Of a stretch of 64,000 bases of DNA, positions 12,290 to 23,440 are shown one piece after another (positions within the stretch are counted from its first letter, which is position 1; the number at the start of each line of letters is the position of its first letter). The stretch covers positions 310,001 to 374,000 of the forward strand of contig CAVNUY010000005.1 of the NCBI GenBank assembly GCA_963691655.1, given 5' to 3'. A model generated the notes under the pieces. The model ran no database searches, was not told the DNA's origin, and saw nothing but the letters and a program-made list of their open reading frames with translations. The position numbers and the translations under genes are program-made. This stretch comes from Toxonevra muliebris. Lineage: Eukaryota; Arthropoda; Insecta; Diptera; Pallopteridae.

Positions 12290-13039
12290 GGTGGGGTTCA
12301 AATGAATGCTTATATATTCAGCAATGTTAACACTTAATTGTACTTAATGGAAGTACGTCCTTTTGAAAATAACTGCTGAAATGTGTGCGCCACTTTACGA
12401 TTGTCACCCTGTATATGAATTTCATAATAATCAAAACGGTACTATATTTAAGCGAAAATTTCAGATTTATTTTTTTAACACCTACAACAGCATCTACTAC
12501 GTCCACCAGAAATGATAAACCTTAATAAAATATACTTTGGGTATTTATTCAGCAGCTATAGAAAACATAACTCGAAATCATCCAAAATAATCGAAAAAAT
12601 GCATATTTTCGAAGTGTGACAGCATAGAGCATCCACCGATTTCGATGAAATTTTAGTCACTGACTACTTAGGGGATGGGCCAACATAATAATTTAATTTT
12701 TATATACGATTTTGAACTGCTCTAATGTATCAAAGTGCAATAACTTGAAAACCGTTGGTTTAGCTGTTACTAATTACCATAACGAATTTGAAGATTCTAG
12801 CTCAACTATTGCCATTTATTTCCTAAAAAGTGCAATTTTTCGCAAAAATTTCACATTTTTAATATGTTCAGCGTCCCCGAATTATGTAGAAAAGTATATT
12901 CGAGCTCTTGCAATTTTTTTGCTGTTGCACATTAGGCATTAATTACTAACTAAAACTTGCCAATTTGGCGCGATGATATGCCGCAGAAGTCGTCCGGAAA
13001 AATAACGTCATTAATTGATTTCCTTCATAACTTTTTTTT

Positions 13040-14810
13040 ACGCAGTATATGCTTAATGTTGAATCAAAATTACAATCTAATCCCACGAGTTTCTGGCAGT
13101 ACATTAATTGTAAACGGAAAACAAATGGATTTCCCACTAGTTTAGAGTTCGATGGTACGACATCAGATAACACACTCGATTCATGTAAATTGTTCGCTAG
13201 ATTCTTTCAGAAAGTATATGAGAAGCATGATGGTTTATCACACACAACTAGTACTGTCATACCTTCGAACTCAATAACTGATTTTGATATTTCCGTAGAT
13301 GATGTATCTTTTGCTATCGCAGACCTGAAATCCAGTTCAAATTCAGATATGGAAGGATTATCTCCTATATTTTTTAAACTTTTCTCGCATATAGTTGCTA
13401 ACCCAATTGCTAAGCTATTTAATGCGTGCTTAAAAACTGGGGAATTCCGTGACGCCTGGAAGTTATGCTCTATAGTTCCAATATTCAAATCTGGTGATCG
13501 TAACAATGTCTGTAATTATAGACCTATTGTCAAACAAAGCACTTTTGCTAAACTATTTGATAATATCATCAATACCAAATTGTTTGATCACATTAAAAAT
13601 ACTATTTCTAAATGCCAACATGGATTTTTTCCTGGTAGGTCAACATGCACTAATCTCGCAATAATGACAAATCAAATTATACAGACATTTGAGTTACACG
13701 CTCAGATGGACGTTATTTATACTGACTTTTCTAAGGCGTTTGACAAGGTCAATCACCATATTCTTTTGAAAAAGTTGCATCACTATGGTATTAGTGGAAT
13801 ACTTTTGAAATTTTTTTCTAGCTTTCTCAGTGATAGAAAACTTTTTGTAAAAATCGGTCCAATTAAATCTAGCACATTAGTTAATGCGTTTTCTGGCATT
13901 CCTCAAGGTACCCATTGTGGCCCTCTTCTGTTTTTAATCTTTATTAATGACCTACCAAATAAATTGAAATTTCTGAAGTGTTTAATGTTTGCAGATGATA
14001 TTAAACTCTTTTCAAGGGTCTGTAATATATCAGACTGCTCTAACCTACAAAATGATCTAAGGGTACTTGATAAATGGTGCATAGCTAACCATCTATACTT
14101 AAATATCAACAAATGTTGCGTTGAGTCTTATTCTAAAAAACCAAGTATAATAGTTTTTAACTATATTTTACAAAATTGTATATTAAATCGTAATGTCGAA
14201 ATAAAAGATCTAGGTGTAATTTTCAACTCCAAACTCACGTTTTATAAACATGTTGATTATATAGTTTCTAAATCATTTGCAATGATCGGTTTTATTAGGA
14301 GAAACTGTTAAAACTTCAAAGATCCACTAACTCTAAAATCTCTGTATATATCGTTAGTAAGAAGTCGCTTAGACTATTGCTATTTAATTTGGAATCCTTC
14401 ATTTGAAATTCATTCCAACAAAATTGAAAGAGTTCAACAAATTTTTACGAGATTCGCTCTATATAATCTGCATTGGTCAGACGGCCGACGGACAGAAGAA
14501 CTTATCTTTCGCTAATTTTTGCATTTAATATCATTAATGGCAAATTAAATTGTTTAGAACTATCTAATTTGTTTAATTTTTACGTTCCACCTCGCAATTT
14601 AAGACACATAAGACTATTAATCGTTTCAACACATAGCACTCTTTATGCTTATAATGAACCCATCACAAGATGTATTCGATTGTGTAATAAGTACTCGAGT
14701 GTTATAGATTTTAATGTTAATATAAATAGATTTAAGCTTAACTTGTTTGCAATTTTCAATTGAAATATAGTCTGTAAGAAATTTCTGTAGACTGAATAAA
14801 TAAATAATTG
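13040..14810 (+). mobile_element. 5'-truncated jockey/CR1-type LINE, RT and 3' end
   Basis: The element begins within ORF2 and ends with a TAAATAAATAA tail near 14795-14808. The 3' UTR shares TAGTCTGTAAGAA and the same tail with the antisense LINE at 30625-31536, so the two belong to one family. Confidence 0.8.
13049..14311 (+). pseudogene. Reverse transcriptase of a jockey/CR1-type LINE
   Basis: A 420-codon frame covers the whole RT core. Motif A is VIYTDFSKAFDKVNH, motif B GIPQGTHCGPLLFLIFINDL, and the catalytic motif C is LMFADDIKLF with both Asp residues intact. A TAA stop after IGFIRRNC is followed in frame by the expected tail (DPLTLKSLYISLVRSRLDYC). A frame change near 14465 leads to the C-terminal part at 14473-14763. 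The endonuclease and ORF1 are missing because of 5' truncation. Confidence 0.85.
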
Positions 14811-14899
14811 CTTACAGAATTGGTCCATAAAATTCTAGCCATATTTTTTGGGCGTTCACAGCTCTTTTCATATAGCATAAGGGACCCCGGATATAGTAG
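14811..14899. other. Short spacer
   Basis: Nothing recognised between the LINE tail and the coding-like block that follows. Confidence 0.3.
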
Positions 14900-14909
14900 A
14901 AAAATCTAT

Positions 14910-15335
14910 TCAAGTCATATGAATTTGTGGGAATTTGACTATTTTCGCTACACAGTTATTCTTGTATTGTTCTATTTCTGAGCGACGTACGTACCGAAGA
15001 TTAAATGCGCATAAAAAATTGAGTTTAACTTGCCGATCATATAACTTTTCTCGAGTCTGCCAAAGCTCAATTGCTGTAATTTTTAGTCCATGCATTTCGT
15101 CAACAACGAGTTTTTGGCTGATCGTCTCTCATACAGACCGAACTTTCGTTTCTTTCTGCGTAAGGTTTCGACATTTATATACACGTTGTAATAGCTCCTT
15201 AGCTCAGTCCTCATTGTGACTGCACTTTTGAATCGATAACTTATGGTTCTCTTTCAGGTTATGCCATTTTCTCTCATATTTGTCTTCCATAGTCTTCTTG
15301 ATCCTTTTGTACTCTCTAGCGGGTACAAATTGCCT
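14910..15335 (-). pseudogene. Degraded coding-like block of unknown identity
   Basis: Read on the minus strand in one frame, about 140 codons are interrupted by only two TGA stops (near 15205 and 15130). The product is charged and helix-like: DKYERKWHNLKENHKL, then AKELLQRVYKCRNL, QKLVVDEMHGLKITAIELWQ and REKLYDRQVKLNF. I do not recognise the family. The length of coding-like sequence in AT-rich DNA, and the absence of any LINE motif, suggest a gene fragment or processed pseudogene rather than a known transposon. Confidence 0.4.
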
Positions 15336-15689
15336 TTTTCTGGATCAATCCAACAGCAGTCAAATGTAGGCATCAGATTTCTTCATGCATTTACCTTTAT
15401 GACGCTCCTTGATACCTAAGAACAAAAATTTCGACGTTTTGGTGGCGCGACAATTGTTTATACTTTGCAGTTGTTTTTGGCACTTTTTTAATGGTACATT
15501 CCGCTTAAATACATTCTTAAAACATAAAAAAGGGAATCCCCTTTACAAAGGAACGGAAATTTTGGCTATGTTAGGAAATATTACCGAAATTGCAGCAGTA
15601 TTGCAAGTGGTGCGGTTTTTGTCACCACCAGTGTATATATACAATATACCATCATACTAGACTTATAGCCCAAGATCATGTGGATTATG
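15336..15689. other. Spacer with no recognised gene
   Basis: A short plus-strand frame at 15409-15660 has no recognisable features. Confidence 0.3.
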
Positions 15690-16226
15690 TGGTATTAATA
15701 TACAGGGGCAAATTTGAAAACACGCTATGATTTAATCCAATTAGGGGTAAAATGGTGTATGAAAGTAGGGCTAAATACAAATCCACCAAAAACTACCATT
15801 GTACCATTTACAAGGAAACGTGAAATTACAAACAGAAGTAAAATTTCTGGGAATTACTTTAGACCAGAAATTACTCCGGAAAATACATGTTAGTAACATA
15901 ACAAAGAAGGCTACAAAAGCACTTATGACCTGTAGACCCATTGCTGGGAAAAGTTGGGGATGTATAACAAAAATACTACGACATTGTACCACCAATGATC
16001 GCATATGGAGCGGTTATCTGGTCAGATAGAACAAAGCGACAAGCAGCAGTCAATGAGTTGAATAAACTTTAAAGATTAGTATGTGTTTGCATAACTGGGG
16101 CTATGAGAACGTGTTCAACAGAGTCCTTGGAAGTCCTTTTAGAGTTAACACCTCTTCACATTTATATCCAGATGCAGGCGAAGAGAGCCATTTATAAAAT
16201 GTCTGAAGTAGGTGAAAAAATAAGTT
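15690..16226 (+). mobile_element. LOA-like LINE remnant (RT C-terminal region)
   Basis: Successive frames encode LGVKWCMKVGLNTNPPKT, VKFLGITLDQKLL, NITKKATKALMTCRPIAGK and later VCITGAMRTCSTESLEVLL. This order is the RT thumb and connector of LOA-type ORF2; compare KYLGVTLDKKLNW in the element at 18.7-23.4 kb. Several frameshifts and stops are present. The remnant ends where the foldback element at 16228 begins. Confidence 0.7.
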
Positions 16227-16227
16227 G

Positions 16228-16878
16228 ATGAACAAATGTAGTCATCACAACAACAATGTATATAGAGACGGGCAAATCAGACGGCCGTTTCGGAATCCGC
16301 CACAATTCCTCATCAGTGATCTTAGTGATAGTTCTTAATCTTTCAATATCCTATATAAGCTACTAATATTTGAAATCATAACCCAGAATTACGGATTTGA
16401 TTCCAAATATCTTCACTGAATAGAGATATTGAAAGAAACTACCACTACCGTTCGATACACTTATGTTGTTGTTTTTTCATAGTCTCCTAAAAAACTATCA
16501 TGAACTGATCGAATGGGGACCGCTCAGAAAAAATGACACCTAGAATCATTTTCTCACAAACACACACACACTCCCATATACTAGACTTTCAAATAACGGA
16601 CTGTTATGCAGACTAGCTACCATGGGGAAAAAAACAACAACATAAGTGTATCGAACGGTAGTGGTAGTTTCTTTCAATATCTCTATTCAGTGAAGATATT
16701 TGGAATCAAATCCGTAATTCTGGGTTATGATTTCAAATATTAGTAGCTTATATAGGATATTGAAAGATTAAGAACTATCACTAAGATCACTGATGAGGAA
16801 TTGTGGCGGATTCCGAAACGGCCGTCTGATTTGCCCGTCTCTATATACATTGTTGTTGTGATGACTACATTTGTTCAT
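16228..16878. repeat. Foldback element: two ~252-bp inverted arms with 146-bp spacer
   Basis: Arms at 16228-16479 and 16626-16878 are near-perfect inverted copies. Landmarks include ATGAACAAATGTAGTCATCA, CAGACGGCCGTTTCGGAATC and TATGTTGTTGTTTTTTC. The spacer carries a short CA repeat and CTAGACTTTCAAATAACG. The same sequence occurs as a single arm at 57923-58475. High arm identity suggests recent origin or arm-to-arm conversion. Confidence 0.85.
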
Positions 16879-17000
16879 TAACCTGTTTATATAACTTCAA
16901 ATAACGAAATTGACATGAACTTAAGTCATGACTTTGAAAATTAACCTCTAGATTTAATTTTCATAGTCTCCTAAAAAACTATCATGAAAAAATAAATTGT
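16879..17000. repeat. Extra partial copy of the 481-bp repeat unit
   Basis: Directly after the right arm, ACTTCAAATAACGAAATTG through CTCCTAAAAAACTATCATGA repeats sequence that starts the unit at 57923. The unit therefore continued as a tandem beyond the palindrome. Confidence 0.6.
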
Positions 17001-17059
17001 CAAAAATGAAAACAAAAATTCAGCACCAAATACCTTCGCAATAATAGATAGCTTTAAAC

Positions 17060-18100
17060 TTATTTTTACATCATTATAAAGCTACGTGAAATCATTATAA
17101 AGCTTAGTGAATTGGTATTTTTCCCCAACAATCATTCACCGATTTCCTTCATTCCTCGTTAGTTTGGTGAATGTGCTTTGAAACATACATTTTCAATCTA
17201 TTCTTGGATTACCATTTGATGACAAGTCAGGCCTAAGTGATGATCATTATAAAATGTCTCCTTCATCATTATGAATAAATTCCAGTGTTTTTTTAAGAAC
17301 TTGGATTTGAGTTTTTTGATCTGAAATGGAGAAAACATTATTTACTAAGATTTTCCTTTCAAGAACTGTTACGTTTTTTCTGGGTTGATATAGTTTATAA
17401 GCATTCAACATGGTTCCCAATGACACAAATTTTATGAAATCATTCGTGCACAAATATTTTAGAACGTTTTTTCTTTCAGATGCTTCAAACACAGAAAAAA
17501 GTCCACAGTAAAGAGACAAGTCTTCAAAAATCATATGCTCTATGAAATTTTCTTATTCTAATCATATTTCGAGGCAAAACTTTAATGGTTTTAATTTTAT
17601 TGTGATAACGAATTAAAACTGTTAAAATTTTATAGCAAATCCATCTTGTGGAAAAACGAGCGAAATGGATAGAAAATGCTTCCAGGGGGAACTAATTTTG
17701 GAAAGTTTCCTTTTAGATGAAAACAGTTTTAGAATGTTTTCACATGGGAAGTATAATCAAAATTGTGTCTTTGAAAACCAAGTTGAATGCTGATAAAGTC
17801 TCTAATTATTCAAAGGATATACCAGTACCTGAAGTGAAAATCTGGATAAGTAAAGTTTCCATCAACTCAGATCACAATGTCACTTCAAAAATTGTGTTAA
17901 AATATATTCATAACGATGAAAAAAGAATTTTTAATGATCACAGCTAAGCCCTGACTCGTCATTAAACGGTAATGTTAAGACAGATTGAAAATACAATTTT
18001 AGAAGCACACCTCCCACAGTATTATGGAATAAAGGAAAATGGTGAATAATGGTTTGGGGCAAAATACGATGTAAAAATCTTATTTTCATTGTAGAAGACC
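17060..18100. repeat. Large imperfect palindrome (~1.04 kb)
   Basis: Left arm (about 17060-17530) and right arm (about 17700-18100) are diverged inverted copies. Matching landmarks are ACAAGTCAGGCCTAAGTG against the reverse complement of GCTAAGCCCTGACTCGTC, CATTTTCAATCT on both sides, and TTCCCCAACAATCATTCACC against GGTGAATAATGGTTTGGGG. Each arm contains an outward-reading open frame (17534-17247 minus, 17717-17947 plus) whose predicted peptides resemble each other (VSLGTMLNAYKL and VSLKTKLNADKV; FIHNDEGDI and YIHNDEKRI). Confidence 0.65.
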
Positions 18101-18429
18101 AATTCACTATCACAATAATATTTTGTACGTCATATATTTAATACTATAGAATACATGTAGATATTGATTTACACCCTTATTCCAAGGTAGGTGACAAAAC
18201 TCACCGCTGTGACAATAGAACATTCTATGACAATTGACTCTTTCGCATTCTTAGCAAAATTCAAAAGCTCAAAAAGCGTCAATTGTCATGAAAATTAGTA
18301 TCGTCAAATGAGCAGATAACAAGCAAAAACAGCTGTGTCAAAACAGAAAATTTTGTTAAATAATTTGGTTTTTCAGTTTTCATTATGGAAAAACTATTTT
18401 TGGTGTGTGTGGCCAATATGGCAAAAAAA
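18101..18429. other. Spacer with no recognised gene
   Basis: AT-rich DNA ending in a run of A at 18423-18438. No coding features seen. Confidence 0.3.
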
Positions 18430-18715
18430 AAAAAAAAATGAAATCACAAAGCGAAGGGAGAATCATGAAGAGCTTGCGCGACAAAAATGAACCCTTCAGT
18501 ATGCAGAGAGTATATTTGTGCAAACTTTTAGGTTCAAAAAATATCTTTGTCGACTTTTGATTCAGCAACTGGAGCCTCATGACACTCAGAAGTCGTCTTT
18601 ACCGTTCACACCGATCGTACCAAAAGTGTGTTGGGAACAGTTACACAATATCAATAAGCAAAGCATCAGTCTCGCGCACGCTGCACCACATCTCGAAACT
18701 CATTGTGCAAGTAGG
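18430..18715 (+). pseudogene. PIF/Harbinger (HARBI1-like) transposase, N-terminal fragment
   Basis: Frames in succession encode LRDKNEPFSMQ, then FVQTFRFKKYLCRLLIQQLE and YQKCVGNSYTISISKASVSR followed by TLHHISKLIVQ. This is the order of the N-terminal region of Harbinger nucleases (LRD-NPF, an F-x-FRF-K segment, then GSYQ-x-VGN...SQ-SVSR). Two frame changes and a deletion interrupt it, and the DDE catalytic part is absent. It is cut at about 18715 where a LOA-like element starts. Confidence 0.65.
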
Positions 18716-18997
18716 GGACAAGGATCTGGGATCCAGAGGGGCCCAGGCGCTAGTCGACTGACCTCCTTAGACCGTCCATACTTAGTCTTCGACTACATCC
18801 TGCACGACGTGTCCCTGCTTTTACCAAATATGGCGGATCTAGAGAGGAAAACTCGAGAAAACCCGTAACTTCAGGTGTGAACTACCGTACCCATTTAGTG
18901 AATGGCACTACGTGAGTGCGTCTTCTAACGGTGAACTCCGGATACTCGGCGACCTCCGGTTTCAATTTAGCCTTCCCAAAGTACTGAGGGCTATGCT

Positions 18998-20211
18998 TTG
19001 GGTGACCTTCCTTTCCCCCACACTCGTGGAACATTACATGGGAAATTTAAATGTAAATCAAAAAAATTCGGACTGTACACCAGAAAATGTGCAACCAAGG
19101 ACCAAAACCTTTCAATCTCACCTTTAGTGGACGAGGCATCCGTTCTCAGCACTGACGGTGAGAGTGAAAATATGATCATCAAATCTGATGGAGAGTCAGT
19201 TACTATGACAGATCGGCGCAGCGTAAGCACTGGGGATGAGGATACGTTACTCGCTTCATCCCAGAGCACGGTAGTTTCTGTGGCTACTCCGGAAACAAAA
19301 GTTGCGGAAACTGATACTGGGAAAGTCGAGCTTTCCGGGGCTGGCAGGCGAAGGCTGAACAATTGGCAGTGATCCGAGGCTTGATTTTGAAACAAATCCT
19401 AGAACCTCATGGCTCTACAAAGCCTAAGTTTCTAGGACGCACTTCCAAAGCAGGCTGGCTCACTTTTACGTGCAAAAATGAGGGCACTGCAAATTGGTTA
19501 AGGGCGGTAGTGCCCACTCTCACTCCTTGGGAGAATGCCTCGTTGAAGGTTGTGGATGAGGCAGAAGTGCCTAAATCACAAATATACGTGGGATACTTAC
19601 AAAGAGCGAGTGAAATGTCAAAAGACGATATTTTGGGCTATTTAGACGCTCAAAACAGCGGACTGAGGGTCGGGGACTGGAGGGTTCTAAATAGAATCCA
19701 GAAGGCCGCCGTTACTGAGCTCACCATAGCTCTGAACCCTGAGTCCGCTGCCACGGTAGACAAGGAAGGTCATAAGATATGCTTCTGCTTTGGCTCGATT
19801 CTGCTTCGTTCTAGACAAAAACAGTCTAGGACTGAAGCAGCGGAGAGCGGCGATTGCCGACCTTCAACTTCCAGAGCGGCGAGGGCTAGAAAACCTAAGC
19901 CACATTCAGGGGAAGAGGGTGATAAACCCTCCACTTCTAGAGCAGCTATGCACAAACGGTCTAGACCGCAAGAAGGACAGGGAGGATCATCCTCTGCCTC
20001 AAATATGATGGTCGACCGACAGCCTAGGGTGATGGAGGGTGGCTGGAAAAGAAGGCGAAGAGGGCCATCCCTGCAGGGACCTCCCCAAACTGGCAATGGG
20101 GGCAGCAAGGCCCGCACTGCTTGGCGTCCTGTCTCTGAGAGACTGAGGAAGTGGGAGAGGAAGGACCTTGGAGAAATGACGAATTTTCTACGGCCTTCAC
20201 ATAAGCACCTT
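18998..20211 (+). pseudogene. LOA-like ORF1 (DUF4780-like domain)
   Basis: A serine/acid-rich N-terminus in one frame (18998-19372) shifts to the 19363-20457 frame. There GWLTFTCKNEGTANWLRAVV and the segment LRVGDWRVLNRIQK mark a DUF4780-like domain, which LOA-type ORF1 proteins of flies carry, ending KICFCFGSILLR. A basic low-complexity tail with repeated STSRAA and KRSRPQ blocks follows. ORF1 then runs straight into the ORF2 start in the same frame (CLQINLHHARAAS). Confidence 0.75.
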
Positions 20212-21140
20212 AAGTGCCTTCAAATCAACCTGCACCATGCCAGGGCAGCCTCTTATGTGCTTAGTATGAAGGTTGATACCAAGGCCATGGATTTTGTAGC
20301 AACACAAGAGCCATGGACCTATGCGAGGACCACAAAAGGTCTAGAAACAAAAACATGTAAGTTAATTTACAACACAGGATGTGAACGCCCTAAGGCTGCT
20401 ATTTTAATATTCCCATTTCAGAGTTTGTACAGAACGATCTGGTGGCGGTTAGGGTAGCAGTGCCCAGCGCCAATGTAAGGAGACTACAGTAGATCCTGTG
20501 CTGCGACGCCAATGCACATCACACCACTTGGGGAAGCTCAGACATCAACAACAGAGGTGAGTCACTCTTAAACTTTATTACTAATAACAACATAGTGATA
20601 GCGAATAGGGGGGACGAACCAACTTTTATGAATACAGTACGTACAGAGGTGTTAGATCTCACTTAGGCGACACAATATGTTTATAACCTCATTTCTAACT
20701 GGAAAGAATCCAATGATGTCTCGCTTTCGGATCATATGTATATTTTATTTGATATAAAAGCGATGACAGAGGATAAACGCCTTATTAGAAGCCCTAGAAA
20801 AATCGACTGGTCTTTATACTGCTTTCTTCTCGAAGCAAGCATTAACCGCTCTAAGGAACCTATAATAAATTCCCAAGAGCTGGACTTCGAAGTAAACGAA
20901 CTCCAAAACAATATTAACAAAGCCTTCGAAAACAACTGTCCCATTAAGGAAAAATCTTCTCAAAGAGAAGTTCCTTGATGGAGCAAAGAGCTGGCGCAGC
21001 TTAGAAGCATACAATAGGGAATTGAGAAAGGCTAAAAGAGCAAACTGGAGGAAGTACTGTGTGAGCGTTGAACAGCTTCCCACAGTAACAAGACTCCAAA
21101 AATCTGTAGCCAAGGCCCACTCAAATGGCATTCAAACATT
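20212..21140 (+). pseudogene. LOA-like ORF2, AP endonuclease part
   Basis: The segment encodes LQINLHHARAAS, DFVATQEPW (catalytic Glu), CCDANAHHTTWGSSD (catalytic Asp/Asn region) and VSLSDHMYILFD (SDH motif), followed by the RT linker KSSQREVP and KAKRANWRKYC. At least three frame changes and stops disrupt it between 20458 and 21140. Confidence 0.8.
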
Positions 21141-21191
21141 GAAAAACTAGACGGAACTTTTACAAACAATCAGGAGGAAACGAGGCAGCTT

Positions 21192-22307
21192 TTGCTGGAC
21201 ACCCACTTTCCTGGTTGTGTCAGATCTAACAACGCCTTAATGCCTCAGGCGATTCAGTTCCTAGAGGCAAACAAGCGAGATATAGGTTTGGCATGTAAGA
21301 TTTTCTACTCTTACAGAATCAAATGGGTAATTTCCACATTAAGCCCGTTTAAATCACCAGGGAGGGACGGTATTGACCCTTGTCTTCTACAGCAAGGTGT
21401 TGAAGTCCTAACGCCCACTCTGGTAAAAATATACAGGGCAAGCCTTACATTAGGCTACATACCATGTAACTAGACTGAAGTGAGGGTGGTTTTCATTCCG
21501 AAGGTGGCCAAGAAGGCGAAACATACGCCGAAGGCCTTCCGACCAATAAGCTTCAGTTCCTTCCTCCTTAAAAAAATGGAGAAGACTCTAGATCAATATA
21601 TTAGAGGGGAATATCTTTCCAAATGCCCTCTACAGAAATGGCAATTTGCGTACCAAGCTGGCAAATCCACTGAAACAGCCATACACAGCCTAACGACATC
21701 AATTGAGAGGGCTTTGGCCGTTAAAGTAATAGCTCTATGTGCCTTTATTGACATTCAAAGAGCATTCGACAATATGTCGTTCTCAGCGATACGTGACGCC
21801 ATGATCAGAAAGGGAATACCCCCAATGATCATAAGGTGGACGCTGTCAATGCTGGAAACTAGAAAAGTAGGCTATGATCAAGGAGGCTCACAAATGACCG
21901 TATCGACAACTAAGGGATGCCCTCAAGGGGGAGTCTTATCACCCTTGTTGTGGACCATGATTATAGATGAACTCCTAGAAAGATTAGCAAACCTAGGTTT
22001 TAATCCTCAGAGCTATGCAGGTGATGTAGTTATTACAATAATATCAGATAGAATGAAAGAAGCTCTCAACACTATTGTAAAATGGTGTTCCGACAAAGAA
22101 TTAACAATTAACCCGAATAAAACAATACTAGTTCCGTTCACACTGAGGAGAAAACTTAATTTTAAGGAAATCAGACTCAATGGTCAAGAACTGGTACTTT
22201 CAGATAAGGCTAAATACCTGGGGGTAACCCTAGATAAAAAGCTCAACTGGAACTCGCATCTTTCCAATACTGTTAAGAAGGCGACAAGGGCATTCTATAC
22301 TTGTTAA
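21192..22307 (+). pseudogene. LOA-like ORF2, reverse transcriptase with mutated active site
   Basis: The fingers motif FKSPGRDGIDPCLLQ is followed by a TAG stop at 21472-21474. Then a 275-codon frame carries FRPISFSSFLLKKME, motif A CAFIDIQRAFDNMSF, motif B GCPQGGVLSPLLWTMIID and motif C SYAGDVVITI. The usual YADD is YAGD here, so the first catalytic Asp of the pair is lost. KYLGVTLDKKLNWNSH follows, and a stop ends the frame at 22307. Confidence 0.85.
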
Positions 22308-23440
22308 CGCCTTTACCATAAAACGCCATATAAAACGGTCATCAAACCCATTGTCACTTATGCAGCAATTCCTTGGTCGCCTAAAACACAACAGGCGATG
22401 GCGCAGTCTGAGTTAAATAAACTTCATCGCCTAGCTTGTCTGGGTATCACAGGGGCAATAAAAATAAGTCCCACGGCACACTTGGAGCAATTACTGGACT
22501 TCCCCCATTACACTTAACAGTTAAAACGGAAGCCAGTTTAAGTGCCCTTAGACTACCTAATGTAAACCTTCTCAAAACTGGGGACCTCACAGGACACCTA
22601 TCTATTTTGAACATATTTCAGGACAGTCCTTGCCTGAAACTCAATGACTCTATGATCAAACATTTGTATTTTCCAGAAAATTTGAGGTGAGGGACCGTCA
22701 AATATAGAAAAACAACAAATTGACCATTAAACACGGTGCACAGATTTGGTAGACGGATGGCTCTAAAATGGATAATGGCAGTCCTGGGGCTGGAGTCTAT
22801 GGACCAGGATTTCAAAAATCCGTAACAATGGGGAGAATGCCTCCATATTTATAGAAGAGGTTCATGCTATAGAGATCTGCGCCCGAGAATGTATACGTAG
22901 GTGAATAAATGGTGCCTGCATCTATATTGTCTCGGACAGCCAAGCAGCTCTAAAAGCCCTTAGCTCATATCCATAAAATCAAAAATTTTGTGGGAGTGCT
23001 TTGAGCTCCTTTCAGCCCTATCTACTAGGAACAAGGTCACACTGGCATGGATACCGGGACATGAAGGATTTAAACGAAATGAAAAGGCGGACAGCTTAGC
23101 AAAAAGGGGGGCACTTAGGTCCTTCATAGTCCCCGAACCTTTTTGTGGTGTGTCATCGAACCACATCCAAATAATAATAATTAATTGGGAAACTAAGGCT
23201 CTAAAAGACTATTGGTCCGGACTTAACGGTCTCCGACAGGCTAAAATACTTATTAACCCAATTACCATTAACTCTTAACACATAATCGAATTAAACAGAA
23301 CTGAAATTCAAACCCTTGCAGGGCTTGTAAGAAGTATCATCTTAAGAAGATAGGTATTTCGCAATGCGATTCATGTCGACTATGTAATGAAGACATGGAA
23401 ACGGCTGAACATGTACTATGTGCAAAATTTTATCGCTCAT
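22308..23440 (+). pseudogene. LOA-like ORF2, RNase H and C-terminal Cys/His cluster
   Basis: After RT-tail remnants, the RNase H motifs appear in order: TDGSKMDNGSPGAGVYG, IVSDSQAALKALSS (short deletion nearby) and LAWIPGHEGFKRNEKADSLA. The end encodes KKIGISQCDSCRLCNEDM with ETAEHVLC. Multiple stops and frame changes are present. Confidence 0.8.

Larger units (their letters stand above)
10105..12935. mobile_element. Composite element with long terminal inverted repeats
   Basis: The left arm (about 10133-10560) and the right arm (about 12700-12918) are inverted copies. Shared landmarks include TTGCAAGAGCTCGAATATAC, the segment ATTCGGGGACGCTGAACA, AGTTGAGCTAGAA, and GAGCAGTTCAAAATCGTAT. The left arm carries about 160 bp more between the ATTCGGGGACG and CACTTTTTAGG landmarks. 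The arms enclose a mariner-like transposase in the plus orientation. Outer ends are not sharp: CACAGTGCCACAG on the left, and TGTGCAACAG in reverse complement on the right. I could not define a target duplication. Confidence 0.6.
18716..23440 (+). mobile_element. Nearly full-length LOA-like non-LTR retrotransposon, inactive
   Basis: The order is 5' region, ORF1 with a DUF4780-like domain, then ORF2 with AP endonuclease, reverse transcriptase, RNase H and a C-terminal Cys/His cluster. The presence of RNase H together with an apurinic endonuclease is typical of the I/LOA group. Frameshifts, stops and a mutated RT active site show it is dead. The end of ORF2 coding (CRLCNEDMETAEHVLC) lies near 23430, and no simple-repeat tail was seen after it, so the 3' UTR may be lost. 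Confidence 0.85.
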
